From: UMGS1370 sp963557065
GTDB lineage: Bacteria > Bacillota > Clostridia > Lachnospirales > Lachnospiraceae
Length of the DNA stretch: 64,000 nt
Direction: 5' to 3'
Assembly (NCBI GenBank): GCA_963557065.1
Contig: CAUWCT010000004.1
Coordinates: 1 to 64,000, forward strand
In this document: in pieces, positions 8,712-16,912 of the stretch
How the letters are laid out: each line of letters starts with the position of its first letter
Position numbering within the stretch: the stretch's first letter is position 1
Program-made: the position numbers and the translations under genes
Notes under the pieces: model-generated
Database searches by the model: none
The model's input: only the letters and a program-made list of their open reading frames with translations
Told to the model about the DNA's origin: nothing

Positions 8712-10214
8712 TTACAGAAGCGGGGAAAGCAGACGGCTTCCCTGCTCTTTGATCCGAATCAGCAGAGAACGGGATTCGTATACTTCTTTCGTAATTTCCC
8801 GGCAGTGATTTAAATCATTCATAAATTCTTCTTCCAACTGTCCGGTAATCGTTTCGTCATAAATTGTAGCATTGACTTCAAAGTTTAATTCAAAACTTCG
8901 GATATCCATATTGGCAGTGCCGTAACTGCTGACCCGGCCATCGACCATTACGCCTTTTGCGTGAAGGAACCCATTATCATATACATAACATCTGGCTCCC
9001 GCTTCGACCAAATCACCTGCATAAGAATAGGTAGCCCAGTATACAAACGGGTGATCCGGCTTGCAGGGAATCATGAGCCGCACATCCACTCCGGAGCAGG
9101 CTGCGATACGCAGCGCTGTCTGAACCGCATCATCCGGCACAAAATAAGGGGTGTGAATGTAAATACTTTTTCTGGCCTTGTGAAACAGTTCCAGATAATT
9201 ATTTCGGATCTGCCGATCCGCTGTATCCGGCCCGCTGGCCACAATCTGGATTGCGACCAGGCGCCTTCCCTCTTCTTCCATGGCCTTCACCAGTCCATTG
9301 CGGTAAGGAGAGTCAAAATAGGCCGGCATCTGGAACAGATTTTCATGGGTTGCATAGTTCCAGTCCAGTGCAAAACGGATCTGCAGGCTGATAACCGCAT
9401 CCCCTGTAATTTTCAGGTGAGTATCCCGCCAATAACCAAACTTTGGATCTCTGGAAATGTATTCTCTTCCAATATTAAATCCCCCTACATATCCCACTGT
9501 TCCGTCAATTACCACTATTTTGCGATGGTTGCGGTAATTAACGCGCAGGTTTAACCGTCCGAGAAGGGCCGGAAAGAACACTCCGATTTTGATGCCTGCC
9601 TGTTCCAGTTCTTCCCATCGTTTTTTAGGCATAAAACGGCCTCCCATGCCGTCATAAAGGATTCTGACTTCCACTCCGTTTCTCACCCGATCTATGAGAA
9701 TCGGCACAATGGAATCAAATAACTCATCATTTTTAATAATGTAATACTGAATGTGAATAAACTTTTTCGCCTGGCGCAGGCTTTTTCGCAGATCCTCAAA
9801 CTTGGCCTCTCCATCAGAGAAAATTTTCACATCGTTGTGTACAGTAAGAACGCTCCCGGACGTCTTCAGATTATACATAATCAGATCGCCGTAATCCCGG
9901 ACCAGAGGGTCGTCCATATTTTCATGATTAAAGTTGCGCAAAATCTCTTCTTGACTGCGGATGGAAGATCCCATCTCATCTTCCAGCTTTTTTATCCGAA
10001 ACATTTTACTTTTGCGAAAATCCTGGCCAAACAGCAGGTAAAGTATAATACCAAAGCCCGGTATGAAAAAGAGAGCAAGAAGCCAGGTCCATACCGCCTT
10101 GGGATCTCGTCTTTGAAAAAACACAATGACAATGGATAAAATCAGGTTAATCACCAGAATATTGTCTGACAGCCACTGCCAGACCGTCTCCAGCCCTTCT
10201 GCTACCATCTGCAT
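8712..10214 (-). CDS. cls: Cardiolipin synthase
   Basis: Joins two phosphatidylglycerol molecules into cardiolipin. Two N-terminal membrane helices (ILVINLILSIVIVFF and WTWLLALFFIPGFGIILYLLFG) are followed by two phospholipase D HKD motifs: HRKIVVIDGTVGYVGGFNIG and HAKGVMVDGRVSSYGTANMD. The open frame extends to 10370, but the N-terminal 52 codons are not family-like; the ATG at 10214 follows AAAGGGA by 7 bases and gives a standard ~500-residue enzyme. Divergent from ansA. Lies near plsC, so two membrane-lipid genes are neighbours here. Confidence 0.93.
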   Translation of the reverse strand: MQMVAEGLETVWQWLSDNILVINLILSIVIVFFQRRDPKAVWTWLLALFFIPGFGIILYLLFGQDFRKSKMFRIKKLEDEMGSSIRSQEEILRNFNHENMDDPLVRDYGDLIMYNLKTSGSVLTVHNDVKIFSDGEAKFEDLRKSLRQAKKFIHIQYYIIKNDELFDSIVPILIDRVRNGVEVRILYDGMGGRFMPKKRWEELEQAGIKIGVFFPALLGRLNLRVNYRNHRKIVVIDGTVGYVGGFNIGREYISRDPKFGYWRDTHLKITGDAVISLQIRFALDWNYATHENLFQMPAYFDSPYRNGLVKAMEEEGRRLVAIQIVASGPDTADRQIRNNYLELFHKARKSIYIHTPYFVPDDAVQTALRIAACSGVDVRLMIPCKPDHPFVYWATYSYAGDLVEAGARCYVYDNGFLHAKGVMVDGRVSSYGTANMDIRSFELNFEVNATIYDETITGQLEEEFMNDLNHCREITKEVYESRSLLIRIKEQGSRLLSPLL

Positions 10215-10327
10215 AATAAATCCCTTTCTTGTAATAATCAGTTTTGTAATCTTTTTCATTCTAACATACTTTGCGGCATGTGTACAGGTCTGTGCAGCGG
10301 CGAGACGCCGCAAATGTAACAGTTCCT

Positions 10328-10356
10328 TTGACAAATTTCTATTGCAACTGTAAAAT
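10328..10356 (+). promoter_or_regulatory. Promoter of ansA
   Basis: TTGACA (10328-10333), 17-base spacer, TAAAAT (10351-10356), about 50 bases before the ansA start. A GCGGCG/CGCCGC hairpin lies just upstream at about 10297-10311. Confidence 0.75.
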
Positions 10357-10406
10357 AGTAGCTGGTTCAAAGCCTTTTTATACCAGGCAGAAAGGATTAA
10401 AACTTT

Positions 10407-11414
10407 ATGAAACAGATTCTTGTAATTGGAACCGGAGGCACCATTGCCTGCAAGCGCAGCGATACCGGTTTAAAACCGGTTATGTCTTCCGAAGAGCTTC
10501 TCTCCTTTGTTCCGGACACCAAAGCATTTTGTCATACAGATACGGTACAGATTTTAAATATAGACAGCACCAACATTCAGCCGGATCACTGGCTTTTAAT
10601 GGCCCGTTCCATCCAAAAATACTATGATCGCTACGATGGATTTGTGATCTGTCATGGTACTGATACCATGGCTTATACTGCCGCGGCTCTGTCTTATTTA
10701 ATTCAGGATTCGCCAAAGCCCATTGTCATTACCGGCGCCCAAAAACCTATCGACATGGAAAATACGGATGCCAGAACCAACCTCGCCGACAGTCTCCGGT
10801 TTGCCTCCTGTCAGAAAGCCCATGGAGTCAATCTGGTCTTTGACGGAAAGGTGATTGCCGGCACAAGAGCTAAAAAAGAGCGCACAAAGAGTTACAATGC
10901 CTTTTCCAGCATTAATTTCCCCTATATTGCCGCAATTCAGGACGATCATGTGATTTTCTACCTGGATGATAAAGAGCAAAAAAAACGGAATGTCCGCTTT
11001 CTTCTGACCATGAATTCCAATGTAGGGCTGCTAAAACTCATCCCCTCCATGGACGCCGGTCTGCTGAATTACATGGCCGAGCACTATGACGGAGTCATTA
11101 TTGAATCTTTTGGCGTGGGCGGCCTTCCTTCTTATGAATCCGGAGATTTCCGCCAGGCCATTGATAAGTGGATTTCTATGGGAAAAACCGTTATTATGAC
11201 CACTCAGGTAACCAATGAAGGAAGCAATATGTCTGTTTATGAAGTGGGAAAAAAGATGAAGCAGGATTTCGGCCTGCTGGAAGCTTATGATATGACATTA
11301 GAAGCTGCTGTTACCAAGCTGATGTGGATTTTGGGACAAACAAAAGATCCCGCAAACATACGGGATCTCTTTTATCAGACCATAAATCGGGATATTCTAT
11401 GGAAACAATGCTGA
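10407..11414 (+). CDS. ansA: Type I (cytoplasmic) L-asparaginase
   Basis: Hydrolyses L-asparagine to aspartate and ammonia. The N-terminal GTGGTIACKRS holds the nucleophilic threonine; CHGTDTMAYTAAALSYL supplies the second catalytic TDT motif, followed by PIVITGAQKP. At 335 residues, with no signal peptide, it fits the cytoplasmic type I enzyme. An inverted repeat (GATCCCG/CGGGATC) followed by CTTTT lies inside the last 70 bases of the gene. The stop is 3 bases from the convergent DUF4250 gene. Confidence 0.93.
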   Translation: MKQILVIGTGGTIACKRSDTGLKPVMSSEELLSFVPDTKAFCHTDTVQILNIDSTNIQPDHWLLMARSIQKYYDRYDGFVICHGTDTMAYTAAALSYLIQDSPKPIVITGAQKPIDMENTDARTNLADSLRFASCQKAHGVNLVFDGKVIAGTRAKKERTKSYNAFSSINFPYIAAIQDDHVIFYLDDKEQKKRNVRFLLTMNSNVGLLKLIPSMDAGLLNYMAEHYDGVIIESFGVGGLPSYESGDFRQAIDKWISMGKTVIMTTQVTNEGSNMSVYEVGKKMKQDFGLLEAYDMTLEAAVTKLMWILGQTKDPANIRDLFYQTINRDILWKQC

Positions 11415-11417
11415 TAC

Positions 11418-11594
11418 TCATCGAAACTGGTTGCCTGATTCCTCATACCGGTATCCGGCAGCCAGAAGAGTTTCCTCCAGCCATGTTCTTTCTACGTCCA
11501 GACTGCTGCACAATTCTGCAAGACTGGGGTAATAATCCCTCAACTGGGTATTGATATAACTTAACAGCATAATGGGGTCTTTGGGAAGCGCCAT
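11418..11594 (-). CDS. DUF4250 small protein
   Basis: A 58-codon gene reading MALPKDPIMLLSYINTQLRD through to ESGNQFR then TGA. It matches the small DUF4250 family of Clostridia (N-terminal LPKDPxMLLSxxNTxLRD, C-terminal YRYxxxxNQF). A perfect AGGAGG lies 9 bases before the ATG. Function unknown. It follows the lipoprotein gene by 41 bases in the same orientation and may share its transcript. Confidence 0.85.
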   Translation of the reverse strand: MALPKDPIMLLSYINTQLRDYYPSLAELCSSLDVERTWLEETLLAAGYRYEESGNQFR

Positions 11595-11635
11595 TTGTCC
11601 TGCCTCCTTAAAATTGGCAATGGTTCAGCCATATG

Positions 11636-12148
11636 TTATTGAACTGCCTGAATCGCCCGTTCTTCTCCTGCAGCTACTGTATCGTTTACCAGGTAGGTGC
11701 TCTCATCTTCCGCTGTCCGGATCGGGGCAACTACTACGTGAAAGCCGTATTCTTTAAAGAAACCGCCATAAGATTCTTCTGAGGACACCTCATAATAGGC
11801 ATTCTGAATCTGTACCTCGTCATTGACCGCTTTTACAACTGCAGTTGCGTAGGAAACGGCCTCTTCTTTGCCGGTTTCAGACGATACCAGGATTTCCAGG
11901 TTTACCATTTTCTCTTCATCATTTACATTGAAGCCAATCTGCTCTAAATTGGGATAGTCTTCAGACTCCATAAAAATTTCGCCCAGGTCCTCATGTACCT
12001 GTTCCCAGACAATCTCCACATCTTCTTTTATAGAAAAATCCGGTGCGGCAGCCTCTCCGCTGGGCGTTACAATGTTGCTCTGGGTACATCCGCTAAGAAG
12101 CATTGCGGCACAGCCCATAACAGCCAGCATTTTTTTTGCCTTCTTCAT
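11636..12148 (-). CDS. Small lipoprotein of unknown function
   Basis: 170 residues starting MKKAKKMLAVMGCAAMLLSGC: a lysine-rich start, hydrophobic core and lipobox LLSGC with the lipidated cysteine at residue 21, so the protein is probably anchored to the outside of the membrane. The mature part is acidic, alternating short helices and strands, with no recognised domain. The open frame reaches 12298, but only the ATG at 12148 gives the signal peptide and it is preceded by AGGAGG. A promoter-like TATAAT (12194-12199) with a weak -35 (12217-12222) lies upstream. Confidence 0.82.
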   Translation of the reverse strand: MKKAKKMLAVMGCAAMLLSGCTQSNIVTPSGEAAAPDFSIKEDVEIVWEQVHEDLGEIFMESEDYPNLEQIGFNVNDEEKMVNLEILVSSETGKEEAVSYATAVVKAVNDEVQIQNAYYEVSSEESYGGFFKEYGFHVVVAPIRTAEDESTYLVNDTVAAGEERAIQAVQ

Positions 12149-12263
12149 ATGGAATTTCCTCCTTATTGCCTTTTTCTCTTTCATGCAGCTTGTATTATAG
12201 CGAATCTTTCCGGATTTTAACAGAGTTTTTTTAGAAAAAGTAGTAAAATCTTTGTTTTTTCTC

Positions 12264-12327
12264 TTGCTTTTTCCCGATCTCAATGCTATTATGTTCAATA
12301 TATTTATTTTTTATATTTTTTTGAACA
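12264..12327 (+). promoter_or_regulatory. Promoter and inverted repeat before the BCCT transporter
   Basis: TTGCTT (12264-12269), 17 bases, TATTAT (12287-12292). A 7-base inverted repeat TGTTCAA (12292-12298) / TTGAACA (12321-12327) covers the probable start site, separated by an AT-rich 22-base stretch; it could be an operator or an mRNA hairpin. Confidence 0.5.
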
Positions 12328-12347
12328 TTACCAGGAGGTAAATCTTT

Positions 12348-13865
12348 ATGAAATCTCGTATTGACTGGGTCACAACTGCTGTCCCCTGCGCAGCTATTAT
12401 CATTTTATGTATTCTTTTCATGGTCTGGCCGGAACAGTCCTCTGCCGCATTGGAGTCTATCCGCTTTTTCTTCGGCGACAGACTGGGCAGCTACTATTTA
12501 ATCATTGGACTGGGCGTTTTCTTTCTCAGTCTGTACATCGCCTTTTCCCGGTACGGTTCTATTAAACTTGGAAATACAGAAAAACCGGCCTACTCCAATT
12601 TCCAGTGGGGTTCTATGATGTTCACCTCCGGGCTTGCCGCTGACATTTTGTTTTATTCCTTATGCGAATGGATTCTCTATGCCAATGAACCCCATATTTC
12701 TGAAATGGGCAGCATTCAGGACTGGGCGTCCACCTATCCCCTGTTTCACTGGGGACCGATTCCCTGGGCTTTTTACCTGGTACTGGCCGTTGCCTTCGGA
12801 TTTATGCTTCACGTCCGCAAACGCACCAAACAGAAATATTCAGAGGCATGCCGCCCTCTGCTGGGCAAAAAAACCGACGGAATTGCAGGCAAACTCATTG
12901 ATTTAATTGCCGTTTTTGCCCTGGTAGCCGGAACCGCCACCACGTTTTCCGTCTCCTCTCCGCTGCTGTCCATTATTTTCAGCCAGTTTTTAGGCATTGC
13001 GGAATCCAAACTTCTTACAATCCTGATTCTGGCCATCGTAGGCGTGATTTACATTGTAACCGTATACTTCGGCATGAAGGGGATTGCCAGACTGGCTGCC
13101 GGATGCGTATACTTTTTCTTCGCCCTTCTTCTCTATGTATTTGTCGGCGGCGGAAAAGCCCAGTATATTATCGAAACCGGCATTACGTCCCTTGGAAATA
13201 TGGTACAGAATTTTATTTCCATGTCCACCTGGACAGACGCTCTGCGCACTTCCTCCTTCCCCCAGAATCTGACGATTTTCTACTGGGCCTACTGGATGGT
13301 ATGGTGTGTGGCCGCTCCGTTTTTCATTGGAAGCATCAGCAAAGGCCGCACCATCAAGCAGACCATTTTAGGCGGATATTTCTACGGACTTGCTGGAACC
13401 TTTGTCTCCTTTATCGTTCTGGGAAATTACGGATTAGGGCTGCAGATGCAGGGACAGCTTGATATTCTCGGCATTTACGAACAGAGCCAGAATCTGTGCA
13501 CTGCAATCCTGGCTGTTATGGATACTCTGCCTCTCCCCGCCATCGGGCTGATTCTGCTTGCCATTACCATGATTACCTTTTATTCAACTTCCTATGATGC
13601 TCTGGCGCTGGTAGCTGCCTCTTATTCTTATAAGGAACTTCCAGACGGAGAAGAACCTGCAAAAAAGGTAAAGCTGTTTTGGGCTGTACTGCTGATTCTC
13701 TTCCCCATCGCCCTGGTATTTTCTGATAACTCCATGGCAAACCTCCAGACGGTGTCCATCATTGCCGCCTTCCCTGTGGGGATTATCATTGTTATGATGA
13801 TTTACAGTTTCTTTAAAGATGCAGGGGAGTATCTGGAAACCTTACAGAAATATTCTTCTGATTAA
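12348..13865 (+). CDS. BCCT-family transporter (betaine/carnitine/choline type)
   Basis: Secondary transporter for trimethylammonium-type solutes. The 505 residues form about 12 membrane segments. Family features seen: WGPIPWAFY near residue 135, the glycine-rich GMKGIARLAAG, and the conserved YWAYWMVWCVAAPFFIGSISKGRT near residue 315. AGGAGG lies 9 bases before the ATG. Which solute is carried cannot be decided from sequence alone. It precedes the PTS operon in the same direction, but the PTS gene has its own promoter, so a shared role is only suggested. Confidence 0.88.
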   Translation: MKSRIDWVTTAVPCAAIIILCILFMVWPEQSSAALESIRFFFGDRLGSYYLIIGLGVFFLSLYIAFSRYGSIKLGNTEKPAYSNFQWGSMMFTSGLAADILFYSLCEWILYANEPHISEMGSIQDWASTYPLFHWGPIPWAFYLVLAVAFGFMLHVRKRTKQKYSEACRPLLGKKTDGIAGKLIDLIAVFALVAGTATTFSVSSPLLSIIFSQFLGIAESKLLTILILAIVGVIYIVTVYFGMKGIARLAAGCVYFFFALLLYVFVGGGKAQYIIETGITSLGNMVQNFISMSTWTDALRTSSFPQNLTIFYWAYWMVWCVAAPFFIGSISKGRTIKQTILGGYFYGLAGTFVSFIVLGNYGLGLQMQGQLDILGIYEQSQNLCTAILAVMDTLPLPAIGLILLAITMITFYSTSYDALALVAASYSYKELPDGEEPAKKVKLFWAVLLILFPIALVFSDNSMANLQTVSIIAAFPVGIIIVMMIYSFFKDAGEYLETLQKYSSD

Positions 13866-13944
13866 TACTTTTTACATGTAATAAATTTCACAAAATGTCA
13901 CAAATTTCTAACATGCAACATTATCCCTTAACATCCTCCGAATA

Positions 13945-13973
13945 TTGCGCCAGGATTATACAAATGCTATAAC
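13945..13973 (+). promoter_or_regulatory. Promoter of the PTS-M20-M24 operon
   Basis: TTGCGC (13945-13950), 17 bases, TATAAC (13968-13973). An upstream AT-rich inverted repeat AAATTT-13-AAATTT at 13883-13907, with inner TTTCAC/GTCACAAA symmetry, may be an operator or upstream element. Confidence 0.5.
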
Positions 13974-14040
13974 TGAAACAGGATGTCACTTACAGCGCGC
14001 AGGTAATGAATCACTATTACAAAACATTCAGGAGGAAAGT

Positions 14041-15618
14041 ATGAGAACATTTGTACAAAAGCTAGGAAAATCTCTGATGGGTCCCTTATCCATCATTGTT
14101 GCAGCAGGTTTGCTTTTGGGTTTGGCTTCCACTCTGCAAAATCCCAATGTATTTGGAACTGCACTGGCTAATGTAAACTTTGTAAACGATTTCATCAGTC
14201 TGGTTAATTCCCTTGCAGGCGGACTATTTGGTCTGCTGCCGATTTTATTCTGTATGTCCGTTGCCCAGGGAATGTCAAAAGAAGATAAGGAAGTAGCCAC
14301 ATTTGCATCTGTTATCGGCTTTATGCTGTTTCACACCACGATCCGGTTCTTTCTGCAGATCAACGGCATTACTGCAGAAACGACCAGCATTGACTATTTA
14401 ACCAGCCAGGGCATGAGCCTTTTAGAAGCCACCCAGGAAAACGCAGCCTATGATACAGTAATGGGCATTTTCACTTACCGTATGAGCATTTTCGGCGGTA
14501 TCATCGTAGGACTGTGGTCTGCCATGATCCACAACCGTTTCCACGAAACCCAGCTTCCCACTGCATTCAGCTTTTTCAGCGGCAAACGGTTTGTCCCCAT
14601 TATGATTGTAGTGACCATTCCGTTTTTAGCCATTGCCATGTACTTTATCTGGCCTGTCTTTAATATGGTCATTAACGGATTCGGTACCCTTCTATCTGCC
14701 GCAGGTGCATTTGGAACCTTCATTTATGGATTCCTGGAACGCCTGTTAATCCCAACCGGACTGCACCATATTTTAAATCAGCTGATCCGTTTTACTCCTA
14801 TCGGCGGCACTGCCATGATCGACGGAGAGCAGATTTCCGGTGCATTAAATATTTACAACCAGCTGCTGATGTCCAGTAATCCGGACATGGATGTAATGCG
14901 CCAGGCTACCAGATTCCTGACTCAGGGAACCCACCCATTTATGGTATTCGGTCTTCCTGCTGCCTGCTATGCTATGTATAAAACTGCCTGTCCAAAGAAC
15001 CGGGAAAAGGTGAAAGGTATGCTTTTAGCTGCCGGCTTAACCAGTTTCTTCACAGGAATTACAGAGCCAATCGAATTTGCATTTTTCTTTATTTCTCCGT
15101 TTTTATGGATTTTCCATGCCTTTATGGCTGGTCTGTCCTTCCTTATTAACACACTGCTGGGCGTATGTATCGGAAATGCCGGAGGCGGTCTGGTTGATTT
15201 AGTGCTTTTTGGCGTTCTCAGAGGACCGGAAACAAAATGGGTTCTCAACGTCGTAATCGGCCTGATTTACGCAGTCATCTATTTCCTTGTATTCCGGTGG
15301 GCAATCATAAAATTCAATATCAAAACACCGGGCAGAGAAGATGAGTCCGACGAAATAAACTATACAGACGAGATAACTGAATTAGGTTCTGCTATTATGG
15401 CGGCAATCGGCGGAAAAGATAATATTGTGGAAATTGACAACTGTATTTCCCGTCTCCGCCTGATTTTAAAAGACACCTCTGTCATTGATGAAAACGCATT
15501 AAAATCCACCGGTTCCCTGGGCCTGATCCGCATCAACGAAACGGCCTGTCAGATTGTATATGGCGCAAAAGTAGAAAAAGCTGCCGCAGAATTAAAACGA
15601 GCAGTAAAAGCAAACTAG
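14041..15618 (+). CDS. PTS glucose-family EIICB transporter
   Basis: Phosphotransferase-system permease that imports and phosphorylates a sugar. EIIC membrane domain (about 1-430) includes the family segment GITEPIEFAFFFISPFLW and a C-terminal EIIB domain (about 450-525) has DNCISRLRLIL, where the cysteine is the phosphorylated residue. No EIIA domain is present, so, as in MurP or MalX types, a EIIA from elsewhere must serve it. The frame opens earlier (13945), but the ATG at 14041 follows AGGAGG by 6 bases. Substrate unknown; the next two genes suggest an amide- or ureido-bearing sugar compound (inference). Confidence 0.88.
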   Translation: MRTFVQKLGKSLMGPLSIIVAAGLLLGLASTLQNPNVFGTALANVNFVNDFISLVNSLAGGLFGLLPILFCMSVAQGMSKEDKEVATFASVIGFMLFHTTIRFFLQINGITAETTSIDYLTSQGMSLLEATQENAAYDTVMGIFTYRMSIFGGIIVGLWSAMIHNRFHETQLPTAFSFFSGKRFVPIMIVVTIPFLAIAMYFIWPVFNMVINGFGTLLSAAGAFGTFIYGFLERLLIPTGLHHILNQLIRFTPIGGTAMIDGEQISGALNIYNQLLMSSNPDMDVMRQATRFLTQGTHPFMVFGLPAACYAMYKTACPKNREKVKGMLLAAGLTSFFTGITEPIEFAFFFISPFLWIFHAFMAGLSFLINTLLGVCIGNAGGGLVDLVLFGVLRGPETKWVLNVVIGLIYAVIYFLVFRWAIIKFNIKTPGREDESDEINYTDEITELGSAIMAAIGGKDNIVEIDNCISRLRLILKDTSVIDENALKSTGSLGLIRINETACQIVYGAKVEKAAAELKRAVKAN

Positions 15619-15631
15619 GAGGAAATAAACC

Positions 15632-16900
15632 ATGCTGACACAGACCAACCGCATTCAAAAAGACTTAGAAACACTGGCTGCTTACACATCCACTCCAGGC
15701 CATGGAGTGACCCGTTCCTCCTATTCCAAAGAAGACACTCTGGCCAAAGAATACCTGATAAACGAAATGAAAAAACTTCATCTTACTATCTATGAAGACG
15801 GAGTAGGAACGATTTTCGGCAGACGGGAAGGCACTCTAAAAGATGCTCCTGTTGTAATGTTTGGTTCCCATTATGACTCTGTTGTAAATGGCGGCGCCTT
15901 TGACGGCGCTGCCGGCACTGTCGCTGCACTGGAAGTCATGCGGATTCTTACAGAAGAACAGTTTGAAAATGACTATCCTCTGGAGCTGATTCTGATGAAT
16001 GCAGAAGAAGGAGCCACCTTCGGCCCCTGCACAGGCGTAACCAATTCCAGAGCAATGGTTGGCACTTTAACCATGGAGGAATTAACTACAGTAAAAAACC
16101 GGTTTGGCCAGACAAAATTGGAAGCCATGACGGAATATGGATTGAATCCCGACTTAAAATCCTGCATCCGTAAACCCGGATCGATTAAAAATTTTGTGGA
16201 AATGCATGTAGAGCAGGGTCCTGTACTGGATCGGGAACAGACGGAAATCGGCCTGATTGAATATCTGGCCGGAATTGGCCGCTATACCATCCGTTTTTAC
16301 GGAAAAACCGGAGATTCCACAGCACCTATGGACTCCAGAAAAGATGCTCTGGTAGCCGCCGCTGCCTTTATCCGGGAATTTGACCGCCAAATCAGGGCGC
16401 TGGGACCTGACGTGACCGGAATGGTAGGCAAACTGGACATTACCCCCAACTCCAACCAGTTTGTCCCGGAATATGCAGAAGGAAAAATCGAGATCCGCAC
16501 GTTCCGAAAAGAAATTATTGAAACCACTGATTTTAAGCAGTTGATTCAGGATATTTTGGATCAAGTCAGCGGGGAATACCACATGGAATGCCAGCTGGAA
16601 GAAATCCGCCGGATTAACTATCCAAATCCTACCGGCCCCAGCGTAATGAATGCTGAAAATGTAGAAAAAATGAAATCCATCTGTGAAGAACTGGGATACA
16701 GCTATCTGGTAATCAACAACGGTACCGGCCATGATTCCATGATTATGACCGACTTCTGCGATACCAATATGATTTACGTTCCCAGCAGAAACGGCGGAGT
16801 TTCCCATTGTCCGGAAGAATGGACAGATTACGAGAGCATAAAAAAAGGCGCAGACGTCCTTCTGGGTCTCATCAAAGATTTGGCAAAAAAGAAAAATTAG
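15632..16900 (+). CDS. M20-family amidohydrolase (N-carbamoyl-amino-acid hydrolase / allantoate amidohydrolase type)
   Basis: A 422-residue dinuclear metal hydrolase. Metal ligands of the family are visible: GSHYDSVVNGGAFDG (His, Asp), NAEEGATFGP (Glu pair), MHVEQGPVLD (His) and GVSHCPEEW (C-terminal His). MHxEQGPVL is typical of carbamoylases and allantoate or ureidoglycolate hydrolases, which cleave carbamoyl or ureido groups. It begins 13 bases after the PTS gene, with AGGAGG at the right distance, so it is translated from the same mRNA. Exact substrate is not deducible. Confidence 0.85.
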   Translation: MLTQTNRIQKDLETLAAYTSTPGHGVTRSSYSKEDTLAKEYLINEMKKLHLTIYEDGVGTIFGRREGTLKDAPVVMFGSHYDSVVNGGAFDGAAGTVAALEVMRILTEEQFENDYPLELILMNAEEGATFGPCTGVTNSRAMVGTLTMEELTTVKNRFGQTKLEAMTEYGLNPDLKSCIRKPGSIKNFVEMHVEQGPVLDREQTEIGLIEYLAGIGRYTIRFYGKTGDSTAPMDSRKDALVAAAAFIREFDRQIRALGPDVTGMVGKLDITPNSNQFVPEYAEGKIEIRTFRKEIIETTDFKQLIQDILDQVSGEYHMECQLEEIRRINYPNPTGPSVMNAENVEKMKSICEELGYSYLVINNGTGHDSMIMTDFCDTNMIYVPSRNGGVSHCPEEWTDYESIKKGADVLLGLIKDLAKKKN

Positions 16901-16912
16901 AAAGAGGCATCT

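Noticed and set aside
10297..10325. GCGGCG/CGCCGC hairpin and GTAACAGTTC at 10316-10325, looking like another MITE end
   Set aside because: Only the 10 terminal bases match; the following sequence is unrelated to the MITE copies and no opposite end was found nearby.
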